DNA of 43,522 bases from Chloroflexi bacterium UBA5177 (GTDB lineage: Bacteria > Chloroflexota > UBA5177): positions 1-43,522 of the forward strand of contig DHWR01000050.1 in NCBI GenBank assembly GCA_002413265.1, given 5' to 3'. The notes under the pieces are model-generated. The model had not been told where the DNA came from, ran no database searches, and saw only the letters and a program-made list of their open reading frames with translations. The translations under genes and the position numbers were made by a program. This document shows positions 24,454-32,590 of the stretch, piece after piece; within the stretch, counting starts at the first letter, position 1, and every line of letters starts with the position of its first letter.

Positions 24454-27400
24454 CGTCCGACTGGGGCGCCGTCGACGCTGAGCTCCGAGATCTGCACGAC
24501 CGCCGAAAGGTCGGCCACGAGCTCGGGGCTGAAGCACGTATAACGGTTGGGAAGTTGAAGCTTCAAATCGGATCCGGCGATTTCGACTACGATCTCCACC
24601 TCATCCGTTCCGTGGCGACGCTGCAACGCCGCGTATATGGCCTCAAGCCGATCGAGATCGGCCGCTCGATCTTCACTTTTCAGAACCCGAATTCGTATCC
24701 TGCGCGGCTCGTCAGACGCCACCGAGCTCTCCTTCGACTCGCCGGAGCTTGGTCCGGAACGGCCGTTCGAGTGGCCATTACGTCGTCCGTTTCCGTTGGA
24801 GGGAACGGGAAGCGAAACCACTTCCTCGGGGGTATGTAAAGCATCTACGAGGATCTGCAGACGACCGTCGGACGCACTGATAGTTCCCGAAGCAACCACG
24901 ACGCTGCCTTCGATGAGACGGACTCGCACCTGACCGTAACTTCGGTTGAAGACCACGGCGTCGAGCGATGCTTGCAGATCGGAAAGCTGAAAGCGCGCCA
25001 TCATCCTTCCGTCCTTGGTTGGGAAGGAGCGAAGGCTTTTCATGATGCCTCCGACGAGAAGCTTCTCTCCGTCACGCTCGTCTGAAATTTCGACCGGTGG
25101 GAGAACTTGGAAGTCGCGGAGGCCCTCGATGGCGTCGACGAACGGATGTTGAGTCACCGCGATTCCGATCAGCTCCTCTTCCCACATGATCTTTTCTTCG
25201 AGAGTCGCCGGCGCCGCAACCATCGGGAGCTGCAAGGTCGTTGGGGAGTCAGCCACATCCCCGAAGAGTGAGGTCTGACCCGCTGCTGCGGCGCGTTGCA
25301 TTTGCGTCCCGACACCCACTATCCGGTCGACTCCGGCAACAAGGCGGCCTCGTTCGAGCCCGAACGAGTCTAGAGCACCACATTTCGCGAGGCTCTCGAT
25401 GACCCGCTTACTCACGATTGTCCAGTCCAGACGAGTGCACAAGTCCTCCAGATTCGCGAAAGCTCCGCCCACGCGTCGAGTTTCGACGATGGACTCGACC
25501 GCCGCTGCTCCGACATTCTTCACAGCGCACAGTCCAAAACGGATCTTTCCATCCTGGATCGTAAAGTCGAGTTGGCTAGCATTCACGTCCGGCGGCAGGA
25601 CGGCTATGCCCATGTGCCGGCACTCCGCCATTGCCTCGGAAACCTTTTCCGCGTTCTCTTTCTCCGCCGAGAGCAGCCCGCACATGTATTCCCGTGGATA
25701 ATTAGCCTTCATGTAGGCGGTCTGGCAGGTAAGCACGGCGTACGCTGCCGCATGCGCTTTGGGAAAGGCGTAGCCCGCAAACGGCTCGATGTCGGAGAAC
25801 AGCTCCCCTGCGAGCTGCTCGCTGAGTCCACGGGCCACCGTGCGCTCGAGGAAGCGCTCCTTCTCGAGGGCCAGTTGATCTGCTTTCTTCTTGGCCATGG
25901 CTCGGCGGACCAGATCGGCCTCACCCGGCGAGTAGCCGGCCAGGAGGTTCAACATCTTCATGACCTGTTCCTGGTACACGACTATGCCGTAGGTCTCTCG
26001 CAGAGCCTCCTCGAGATCCGGGTGCTTGTATTCGACCGGCAGCCTTCCGTTTTTCCGATCGCAGAAGCGCTCGATGTACTGCATCGGGCCCGGTCTATAT
26101 AGGGAGATGAGAGCCACGATGTGGTTGAACTCTTCCGGATGCAGGTTCTTGATATGGTTCCGCATGCCCTTATCGACCTGAAACACTCCGAAGGTCTCGC
26201 CGGTGTTTAGAAGCTGATAAATGGAAGGATCCTCGAGCGAGATTGCCTCGAGATCAATATCTTGTCCGGTCGTGGCTTTTACGAAGTTGCAGGCACGCTG
26301 AAGAATGGTCAGCGTTCGCAGGCCAAGAAAATCGAGCTTGAGCAGGCCGATTTTTTCGATGGCGCCCATGGCGTATTGCGACGAAATCTGCTCGCTCTTG
26401 GGCACCTTGTACAGCGGGACGTGCTGCGAAAGGGGATCACGAGATATGAGCACACCCGCAGCGTGAGTCGACGCGTGCCTGGCCACCCCTTCAAGGTCCT
26501 GCACAGTATCCATCAACTTGGTGATGTTAGGGTCATCCTCGTACAACATCTGCAGGTCAGGCGCTTCTTCCTTCGCCTTCTCAACGGTCGAGCAGGTTGG
26601 GGGAATCAGCTTGGCGACTCGATCGACATCGGCGTACGACATGCCGAGCGCCCGGCCTACGTCGCGAACACCCGCCTTCACGCCCATTGTCCCGAAGGTG
26701 ATGATCTGGGCGACTCGATCTCTGCCGTATTTGGCCGTCACGTAGCGAATCAGCTCGTCCCTGCGGTCATCCGCAAAATCCAGATCCATGTCAGGCATAG
26801 ACACCCGATCCGGGTTGAGAAAGCGCTCAAAGGAAAGACCGTGGCGAATTGGATCCACACTGGTAATGAAGAGGCAGTACGCTACGATGCTGCCCGCGGC
26901 GCTGCCGCGCCCCGGCCCTACTGGGATACCGTGAGTGCGCGCGAAATGGATGACGTCGTGGACGAGCAGAAAATAGTCAACGAAGCCGGTACTCGTGATG
27001 ACGGAGAGCTCGTAATCTAGCCGGCTTCGCACGTCATCGTCTGCCGAAGGGTAGCGGAGAACCAGGCCTTCCTCGCAGAGAGCACGGAGATGCTCATCGG
27101 AGGTTCGTCCTTTCGGGGCCGGGAAATGAGGCAGCTGCGGACGGCCGAAATCGAGTGCCAGGTTGCATCGCTCGGCAATCTCAAGAGTGTTCGTCAAGGC
27201 AGCCGGATAGTCAGCAAAGAGCGATGCCATCTGGTCGGCGGTCTTTAGGTAAAACTCCGGCGTCTCCATCCGCATGCGCTTCGGATCCGCCATCGTCGTC
27301 TGAGTCTGGACGCACAGCAGCACCTCGTGGGCTTTCGCCTGGCTGCTGCGAACGTAGTGCACGTCGTTGGTCGCGACCAGGGGCAGATCGAGGCTACGGC

Positions 27401-27989
27401 TCAAGTGGATGACGCCTTGATTGATCGTTGTCTGCACTTCGAGGTCGTGATACTGCAGCTCGAGGTAGTAGCGACCTGGAAAGACCTGGCGATGCCAGTC
27501 GGCCAGTTGTTCGGCAACGCGCAAATTGCCCTCCAGGATCGTTCGAGCGAGCTCTCCGCTGGCACAACCTGAAAGACAAATCAATCCTTCATTATGCTTC
27601 TCGAGCAGCGCATGATCGACTCGCGGCTTGCGGTAGAAGCCGCGAAGATGAGCTGCCGTGGTGAGCTGAATCAGGTTGCGGTACCCGATCTCGTTCTCGG
27701 CGAGGAGAACGAGATGAAAAGTCTTCGATTGGGGCCCCGGCTTGTCGTCGAGGGGCTCCCCTGAGACGTACACCTCGCACCCAATGATCGGCTTTATACC
27801 AAGCTCTCTCGCCTTGCCGTAGAACTCAATAGCTCCGAACATAGCGCCATGGTCGGTCAGCGCGAGAGCAGGCATTCCAGCGTCTTTTGCCGTCTGCAGC
27901 ATGTCGTCGATCCGCGCGAGCCCGTCCAACAGAGAGTAGGACGAATGGGCGTGCAGATGTACGAAGCTACCTGGCAAGGGCGTCACCAT
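24450..27989 (-). CDS. dnaE: DNA polymerase III alpha subunit
   Basis: A 1179-aa replicative polymerase of the DnaE1 type. The N-terminal PHP domain has H-L-H-A-H-S-S-Y-S (11-19), T-D-H-G-A and D-V-H-Y-V. The palm carries two catalytic Asp in P-D-M-D-L-D-F (about 399-405) with G-P-G-R-G-S-A-A-G-S-I-V just before. A tandem HhH and an OB fold (about 990-1070) follow, then a Ser/Gly/Asn-rich linker (about 1075-1100). No intein and no 3'-5' exonuclease domain is present. ATG 27989 has a poor ribosome site; GTG 27986 is an alternative. A possible promoter lies at 28016-28044. Confidence 0.96.
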   Translation of the reverse strand: MVTPLPGSFVHLHAHSSYSLLDGLARIDDMLQTAKDAGMPALALTDHGAMFGAIEFYGKARELGIKPIIGCEVYVSGEPLDDKPGPQSKTFHLVLLAENEIGYRNLIQLTTAAHLRGFYRKPRVDHALLEKHNEGLICLSGCASGELARTILEGNLRVAEQLADWHRQVFPGRYYLELQYHDLEVQTTINQGVIHLSRSLDLPLVATNDVHYVRSSQAKAHEVLLCVQTQTTMADPKRMRMETPEFYLKTADQMASLFADYPAALTNTLEIAERCNLALDFGRPQLPHFPAPKGRTSDEHLRALCEEGLVLRYPSADDDVRSRLDYELSVITSTGFVDYFLLVHDVIHFARTHGIPVGPGRGSAAGSIVAYCLFITSVDPIRHGLSFERFLNPDRVSMPDMDLDFADDRRDELIRYVTAKYGRDRVAQIITFGTMGVKAGVRDVGRALGMSYADVDRVAKLIPPTCSTVEKAKEEAPDLQMLYEDDPNITKLMDTVQDLEGVARHASTHAAGVLISRDPLSQHVPLYKVPKSEQISSQYAMGAIEKIGLLKLDFLGLRTLTILQRACNFVKATTGQDIDLEAISLEDPSIYQLLNTGETFGVFQVDKGMRNHIKNLHPEEFNHIVALISLYRPGPMQYIERFCDRKNGRLPVEYKHPDLEEALRETYGIVVYQEQVMKMLNLLAGYSPGEADLVRRAMAKKKADQLALEKERFLERTVARGLSEQLAGELFSDIEPFAGYAFPKAHAAAYAVLTCQTAYMKANYPREYMCGLLSAEKENAEKVSEAMAECRHMGIAVLPPDVNASQLDFTIQDGKIRFGLCAVKNVGAAAVESIVETRRVGGAFANLEDLCTRLDWTIVSKRVIESLAKCGALDSFGLERGRLVAGVDRIVGVGTQMQRAAAAGQTSLFGDVADSPTTLQLPMVAAPATLEEKIMWEEELIGIAVTQHPFVDAIEGLRDFQVLPPVEISDERDGEKLLVGGIMKSLRSFPTKDGRMMARFQLSDLQASLDAVVFNRSYGQVRVRLIEGSVVVASGTISASDGRLQILVDALHTPEEVVSLPVPSNGNGRRNGHSNGRSGPSSGESKESSVASDEPRRIRIRVLKSEDRAADLDRLEAIYAALQRRHGTDEVEIVVEIAGSDLKLQLPNRYTCFSPELVADLSAVVQISELSVDGAPVGR

Positions 27990-28015
27990 AGAAAAAGGAT
28001 CTCGGGCTCAAACAG

Positions 28016-28044
28016 TACATAGCTTAGCGCAGCCGCGCTGTCCA
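28016..28044 (-). promoter_or_regulatory. Possible dnaE promoter
   Basis: Minus strand TGGACA (28039-28044), 17-bp spacer, TATGTA (28016-28021). The -10 box is weak; position just upstream of dnaE is the main support. Confidence 0.35.
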
Positions 28045-28063
28045 AGGTTCTTGCATTTCTTGT

Positions 28064-28092
28064 TTGACTTCTTGCGCGCCTTGTACTATGAT
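28064..28092 (+). promoter_or_regulatory. Strong plus-strand promoter with no gene behind it
   Basis: TTGACT (28064-28069), exactly 17-bp spacer, TATGAT (28087-28092), five of six matches in each box. Transcription would start near 28099 and run into a gene-free, highly base-paired segment; the next genes on this side are all on the minus strand. Confidence 0.75.
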
Positions 28093-28098
28093 GGTGTC

Positions 28099-28210
28099 GA
28101 GGGAAGAGGTCGTCTGCGGCTCTTGGAATTGTGGTCCAAGGACGTCCGGCAGTCGCTGTCTCGACCGGGTTGCCCACTGGTCAAGGGAGCGATTGCCGGG
28201 CGTCTTTTCG
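28099..28210 (+). ncRNA. Candidate structured non-coding RNA, class unknown
   Basis: Downstream of the promoter at 28064. Bases 28138-28157 pair with 28188-28207 to form a continuous 20-bp stem. Its three non-Watson-Crick pairs (28140-28205, 28145-28200, 28152-28193) are all G-U on the plus-strand transcript and would be A-C mismatches on the minus strand. The 30-nt loop contains a further stem (28163-28166 with 28179-28182, and GGG/CCC inside). The 5' part can form CTTGGA (28122-28127) with TCCAAG (28135-28140), which competes with the base of the long stem. A short U-run ends the stem. I find no signature of SRP RNA, 6S RNA, tmRNA or RNase P. A 49-codon frame (28091-28240) crosses it, but its ATG overlaps the -10 box. 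Confidence 0.5.
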
Positions 28211-28236
28211 TTGTCTAGGCAGCCGGCTGCGGGCGC

Positions 28237-28884
28237 TTAGGCCGGTCCATCGAGATGTCGCAGCATCTCGATAAACCGATCGCAGATCTGAAGATATTCA
28301 TCCGCTGACCAGCCAGGTTGCGCCGCCGGTAGCTTTTCGAGTAGGGCCGCTTTGGCGGGCAACATCTGTCTGGAAACTGAATGGGAAGGTGGCTGCCGGC
28401 CCGCGTCTGGCCGGAGCGCCCTCGTCTCGGCCTGCGGCAGGCTGCCCACCGCAGGGGATGCTTCGTGATCGGCGAGGTTGCAGACGGCTCGAAAAAAGCG
28501 CGCCGCATTCTTGGCCTGTGAAGCGGAACTGTTCACTCGAAAGAAGTCGACCAGCTCTGCGGTAGACCAAGTATTGGCGCCTGCTTCGAAAACTGGCTTG
28601 TAAGCGCGCTGGACCAAGTTCCAAAGGGCTTCCTTGAACTGATCAGTGGTTTGGAGACTTCGGTACGAAGTCGTCGGAGTTCCATACTCATCCAAGATAC
28701 CGAGAAACTTGAGCGCACTGAGAAGCGAGTACTCGTTGTTGTGGGCGACACCGAGCTTGCGTAGAAACTTGTGATCGACACGATCCGGAGTTTGACGGTC
28801 GCGTATTCGCTCGAAGAATTTCTCCAGAGCGGATATGGGCGCGTAGGGAGCCCGTCTTCCCTGGAAATCTCCGGCAGCCACCAA
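28237..28884 (-). CDS. DUF5343 family protein
   Basis: A 215-aa protein matching my recollection of DUF5343: P-Y-A-P-I-S-A-L-E-K-F-F near the N-terminus, then P-D-R-V-D-H-K-F-L-R-K, a helix with L-L-S-A-L-K-F-L-G-I-L-D-E-Y-G-T-P-T and an A-L-W-N-L-V-Q-R-A-Y segment. The fold looks winged-helix-like and all-helical. The C-terminal part (about 145-190) is low-complexity and then ends in a short helix. Function unknown; some relatives occur near defence or mobile genes, but nothing here supports that. Start TTG 28884 or GTG 28881 after GGAGG. It follows translin by 89 bp. Confidence 0.7.
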   Translation of the reverse strand: MVAAGDFQGRRAPYAPISALEKFFERIRDRQTPDRVDHKFLRKLGVAHNNEYSLLSALKFLGILDEYGTPTTSYRSLQTTDQFKEALWNLVQRAYKPVFEAGANTWSTAELVDFFRVNSSASQAKNAARFFRAVCNLADHEASPAVGSLPQAETRALRPDAGRQPPSHSVSRQMLPAKAALLEKLPAAQPGWSADEYLQICDRFIEMLRHLDGPA

Positions 28885-28973
28885 AGACGGGACCTCCGTG
28901 GACTCAAAATCGGACGCCTTGGATTCTCGTGTCCGAGTGTAGCCACTTGTTGGCGAAGTTACAAGGGTTCCAA

Positions 28974-29609
28974 CTATTGGATTCGATTGCTCTGCATAAG
29001 GGCGCGAGCAAGCTCAGCCTGACGCAACGTGAGGGTGAGATCACCACGCGTGCGCTCCAATACCGCGCGAAGCGAATCGGTGGTTCGGCGCAGGCCTCCC
29101 GTGATGGCGTCCGGGAAGTCAACGGTAATGAGGGCGGTGTAAATATCGTCCATCGCTTGAAGCACTCGCTCCGCCTCCGTCATATCGGCATCTGAACCCT
29201 TTCGAATTCGGTCCAGAGCATAACGACGCATTTCACTGGCCGCCTCCGCTAGCCCATTCAGAAAAGGGGCGTTCTCGACCCCAATGTCGCGAGGCGCCGG
29301 CAGATCCCTGTCTTGCACAATGGCAGCCACCAGATAGGCCTCGGCAATCTCCTTTTGCGAGTCCTGGACGTAGCCGGTCCAGTAAAGATCCGGATGCTCC
29401 GCGAGTTCAGCGCGCGTGGCTGCCACCATGGCGCGCCCCTGCTGCAGGCTCTCGTTGGCCTTGTCGAACTCGCCCCGGTGGAGTGCTCGGATGCACGTGG
29501 CAGCGTGCCGGACGATCTGTCGCGAATCGACCAACGCCCGATCGCGTGATTTCTGCTTGACTTCGAGCTCGCTGGTGATGCTTGCGACGACAGAGTCCAT
29601 TGACGTCAT
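28974..29609 (-). CDS. Translin family protein
   Basis: A 211-aa, almost fully helical protein of the translin/TRAX family, nucleic-acid-binding proteins best known from eukaryotes and archaea. Diagnostic stretches are R-D-R-A-L-V-D-S-R-Q-I-V-R near residue 22, E-Y-L-like A-E-A-Y-L-V-A-A, G-L-A-E-A-A-S-E-M-R-R and the C-terminal V-D-F-P-D-A-I-T-G-G-L-R-R followed by E-R-T-R-G-D-L-T. Eukaryotic translin forms octamers and with TRAX makes the RNase C3PO; whether this protein is catalytic cannot be judged by eye. ATG 29609 has GAGGAG about 6 nt upstream. DUF5343 lies downstream on the same strand. Confidence 0.8.
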   Translation of the reverse strand: MTSMDSVVASITSELEVKQKSRDRALVDSRQIVRHAATCIRALHRGEFDKANESLQQGRAMVAATRAELAEHPDLYWTGYVQDSQKEIAEAYLVAAIVQDRDLPAPRDIGVENAPFLNGLAEAASEMRRYALDRIRKGSDADMTEAERVLQAMDDIYTALITVDFPDAITGGLRRTTDSLRAVLERTRGDLTLTLRQAELARALMQSNRIQ

Positions 29610-29722
29610 TTTTCGCTCCTCGGCGGCTTCTCGCCGCCACGCGCTTGGCTGCCCAATGGTAATAAGGTTACAGCCCGGACGACTTTCTACTTGGTAGAGT
29701 TGCGCAAGGACGGGAGGCGTTG

Positions 29723-30535
29723 ATGGCGGGCCGCAGGAATGGAGCTGCGTCGGGGGACGGGGATCGCCTGCAAAAAATTCTTGCAGCCGCAGGAGTAGCC
29801 TCTCGGAGAGCCGCAGAGAACATGATCGCCGAGGGGCGCGTCACAGTCAACGGGGACACGGCTCTGGTCGGACAGAGGGTGCATTCCGGGCGAGATGAAA
29901 TTGTCGTAGATGGCCGCGTGATCGAGCTTCCTGGAGAGAAATTGTATGTCGCATTGCATAAGCCCGCCGGCTTTGTTACGAGCCTCGCCAGCACGCACGG
30001 CGAACAAACTGTGATGGAGTTTATGGAAACGAGTCACCGGGTGAATCCCGTGGGCCGCCTTGACAAGGACACTTCCGGGCTCCTTCTCCTCACAGATGAC
30101 GGAGACTGGGCGAACCTTGTGACGCATCCGAGATACGGGATCCAGAAGGAGTATGAGGTCACCGTCCACGGCAAAGTGTCTGATGGCGCTCTGCTCCAGC
30201 TTCAGAGGGGAGCTCCGCTTCCTGACGGGACCAAGACATCGCCTGCAACCGTGAGCATGGTGTCGCAAACAGCTTCGGCCACGACGCTTCTGGTCACGCT
30301 CGTGGAGGGAAAGAAGCGACAGATACGCCTCATGTTCGCCGCCGTCGGACACGCGGTCGAGCTGCTTCGCCGTGAGCGAATTGGAACGGTTCGTCTCGGA
30401 ACATTGGATGAGGGCCAGTCTCGCGTGCTGAGCCTGCACGAGGTGCAGGGCATCCGAGAGCTGGCGGCACGAGGTGTGAATGAGCGCGGAGCAAAAGCCG
30501 TCGATCGCGATCGACGGCCCCGCAGCCGCAGGTAA
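29723..30535 (+). CDS. rluB: Ribosomal large subunit pseudouridine synthase (RluB/RsuA family)
   Basis: A 270-aa rRNA pseudouridine synthase. The N-terminal S4 RNA-binding domain (about 14-60) has R-L-Q-K-I-L-A-A-A-G-V-A-S-R-R; the catalytic Asp lies in G-R-L-D-K-D-T-S-G-L-L. R-Q-I-R-L-M-F follows near 210. Whether the target is 23S (RluB) or 16S (RsuA) RNA is not certain. ATG 29723 follows GGGAGG; a TTG directly upstream is less likely. The gene overlaps cmk by 56 bp; the C-terminal tail is basic (R-D-R-R-P-R-S-R-R). Confidence 0.88.
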   Translation: MAGRRNGAASGDGDRLQKILAAAGVASRRAAENMIAEGRVTVNGDTALVGQRVHSGRDEIVVDGRVIELPGEKLYVALHKPAGFVTSLASTHGEQTVMEFMETSHRVNPVGRLDKDTSGLLLLTDDGDWANLVTHPRYGIQKEYEVTVHGKVSDGALLQLQRGAPLPDGTKTSPATVSMVSQTASATTLLVTLVEGKKRQIRLMFAAVGHAVELLRRERIGTVRLGTLDEGQSRVLSLHEVQGIRELAARGVNERGAKAVDRDRRPRSRR

Positions 30536-31169
30536 ATCGACGGTCGGCAAGGGAGTGGCGGAAGCCCTTGGCTTCCGCTACCTGGACACCGGTCTGATGT
30601 ATCGAGCCGTCACCTATCTCGGTCTCAGCCAAGGCATCGATCCTACGAACGGCCCTCCCCTAGCAGATGTAGCTCGCACGACCCGGTTTGGGCCGGTGCG
30701 AGATCTCGGCGAGGGTGTGCTGGTGGATGGGCGCCGTATGAACGAAGAGCTGCGAACGACCGAGGTGGAAGCTGCAGTCTCGACTGTGTCGGCGCACCCC
30801 GAGGTCCGCAAGGCCCTCGTCGAACGCCAGCGGGAGATAGCCCGCGGCGGCGGCATCGTCATGGTGGGGCGGGACATCGGAACCGTCGTTCTTCCGAATG
30901 CAGACGCGAAGCTCTGGGTGACGGCCTCCGCGCAAACGCGTGCTACACGGCGACGGCACGAACGGTCCGAGGATGACGTTGGCGGTGACACGCAGTTGGA
31001 GCTGAGCCGAATTCGGGCGCGAGATAGCCGAGACAGTGGACGAAAGGTGTCACCGTTACGTCAAGCTGACGATGCTATAGTGTTGGAGACCGACGGGCTG
31101 ACTCCCGAGGAGACTGTTCGGCGCGCTGTGCTGCTTGTCGAGAACAAGCTCCAAAACAAAGAGCAATAA
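30480..31169 (+). CDS. cmk: Cytidylate kinase
   Basis: A 229-aa CMP/dCMP kinase. The P-loop is G-P-A-A-A-G-K-S-T (about 13-21), followed by Y-L-D-T-G-L-M-Y-R-A-V and later V-G-R-D-I-G-T-V-V and the R-x-x-R-D-x-x-D-x-x-R region. ATG 30480 with GAGGTG upstream lies inside the end of the pseudouridine synthase gene, a common arrangement with cmk and der that supports coexpression. Length and motifs are normal. Confidence 0.94.
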   Translation: MSAEQKPSIAIDGPAAAGKSTVGKGVAEALGFRYLDTGLMYRAVTYLGLSQGIDPTNGPPLADVARTTRFGPVRDLGEGVLVDGRRMNEELRTTEVEAAVSTVSAHPEVRKALVERQREIARGGGIVMVGRDIGTVVLPNADAKLWVTASAQTRATRRRHERSEDDVGGDTQLELSRIRARDSRDSGRKVSPLRQADDAIVLETDGLTPEETVRRAVLLVENKLQNKEQ

Positions 31170-31258
31170 CGCTTGGTCTGAGTCTCGGCTCGCCGACGGT
31201 CCACGGTGGCGAGTCGCATGATTTCCGTCGGTTGCTGATTTCAAAGAGAGATTTCATC

Positions 31259-32590
31259 TTGCCTCGACCACTTGTCGCTCTCGTGGGGCGTCCAAACGTC
31301 GGAAAGTCCACCCTGTTCAACCGATTAGTCGGCGCCCGAGTGGCCATAGTCGAAGATTTTCCGGGGACCACGCGGGACCGCCTGCACGGAACATTTGATT
31401 GGCGCGGACGCATAGCTTCAGTCGTCGACACCGGCGGTATCGTACCGGGCGTATCGGAAGACGTCACCGAGAGCGTGTTCGAGCAGATCCAAATCGCGAT
31501 TGAGGAAGCGGACACTATCGTGTTCGTGCTGGACTCTCGTACAGGCGTGACTCCGGTGGACGAAGACATCGCCGACATGCTGAGGAGAACCAGCAAACCT
31601 CTGATCCTGGCGGTCAACAAGGTGGACAACGTGAAGCAGGAGAGTAGCGCCCTCGAATTCCACGCTCTTGGTCTGGGGGATCCGATCCCAGTCTCAGCGG
31701 AACGTGGTTTGGGCGTGGGGGACCTGCTGGACGCAATCGTAGACACGCTTCCACCGGCAATTGAGGAGGAGGCCGAAACCGACTCTGTCCGAGTGGCAAT
31801 CGTAGGGCGTCCGAACGTGGGCAAGTCTTCACTCGTGAACGCATTGGTGGGCAAGAAGAGGACGGTGGTTTCGCCTACTCCCGGCACCACCCGAGACGCC
31901 ATTGATACCGAGATCGAGTTAGATGAGCAGCGAGTCATTTTGGTGGACACGGCGGGGATCCGGCGGCGGGGCAAGGTCGAGCAGGGTATCGAGCGCTACA
32001 GCGTCATCCGAGCTCTGCGAGCCGTCGAACGATGCGATGTCGCCGTCCTGCTGGTGGACGCGACGGTTCCGGTCGCGGCCCAGGATGCGCACTTGGCCGG
32101 CTTCGTCCATGAAGAGGCCAAAGGGCTCGTGGTGGCGGTTAACAAGTGGGATTTGATTCCGAAGGAAAGCAACACCATGGGCCAGTACGAGCGCATGCTG
32201 CGCGAGGCGTACAAGTTCATGCCTTATATCCCTATCGTTTTCATTTCGGCAAAAACCGGTCAGCGTATCCAGAACGTCCTCCAGCTCGCGCTCCAGATCC
32301 GCGCCGAACGAATGAAGCGCGTGCCAACCGGTCCCCTAAATGACGCAGTGCAGCGCGCGCTCCACGAACATCAAGCGCCATCCCACCGAGGCCGGCTGCT
32401 CAAGCTGCTTTACATCACTCAGGTGGGCGTCGATCCACCGACCTTCGTGGTGAAGGTCAACGAGCCGGACCTGGCACACTTCGGTTTCAAACGGTATCTC
32501 GAAAACCGGCTGCGGGACAGGTTTGGCTTCTTCGGCACGCCTATCCGCCTCTACTTCCGGGCTCGCGGACGATCGGAGCGAGCCAGCTAG
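31259..32590 (+). CDS. der: GTPase Der (EngA), ribosome assembly
   Basis: A 443-aa protein with two tandem GTPase domains, essential for 50S subunit assembly. The first G1 motif is G-R-P-N-V-G-K-S-T near residue 9, the second G-R-P-N-V-G-K-S-S near 184; D-T-G-G and D-T-A-G are the two G3 motifs, N-K-V-D and N-K-W-D the two G4 motifs. A C-terminal KH-like domain follows (about 355-440). TTG 31259 is chosen because Der normally starts a few residues before V-A-L-V-G-R-P-N and AGAGAG lies 8 nt upstream. Its TAG overlaps the stop of the convergent phosphohexomutase by 4 bp. Confidence 0.95.
   Translation: MPRPLVALVGRPNVGKSTLFNRLVGARVAIVEDFPGTTRDRLHGTFDWRGRIASVVDTGGIVPGVSEDVTESVFEQIQIAIEEADTIVFVLDSRTGVTPVDEDIADMLRRTSKPLILAVNKVDNVKQESSALEFHALGLGDPIPVSAERGLGVGDLLDAIVDTLPPAIEEEAETDSVRVAIVGRPNVGKSSLVNALVGKKRTVVSPTPGTTRDAIDTEIELDEQRVILVDTAGIRRRGKVEQGIERYSVIRALRAVERCDVAVLLVDATVPVAAQDAHLAGFVHEEAKGLVVAVNKWDLIPKESNTMGQYERMLREAYKFMPYIPIVFISAKTGQRIQNVLQLALQIRAERMKRVPTGPLNDAVQRALHEHQAPSHRGRLLKLLYITQVGVDPPTFVVKVNEPDLAHFGFKRYLENRLRDRFGFFGTPIRLYFRARGRSERAS

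Noticed and set aside
28099..28210. SRP RNA, 6S RNA, tmRNA or RNase P RNA as identity of the 28.1-kb transcript
   Set aside because: The SRP GGAA-loop/AGCAGCC signature, a tmRNA tRNA-like end, a 6S central bubble and RNase P conserved boxes could not be found by eye.
28091..28240. 49-codon plus-strand frame across the structured RNA candidate
   Set aside because: Its ATG overlaps the promoter -10 box and lies before the predicted transcript start, it has no ribosome site, and the composition is not protein-like. It is kept as the main alternative to the RNA reading.
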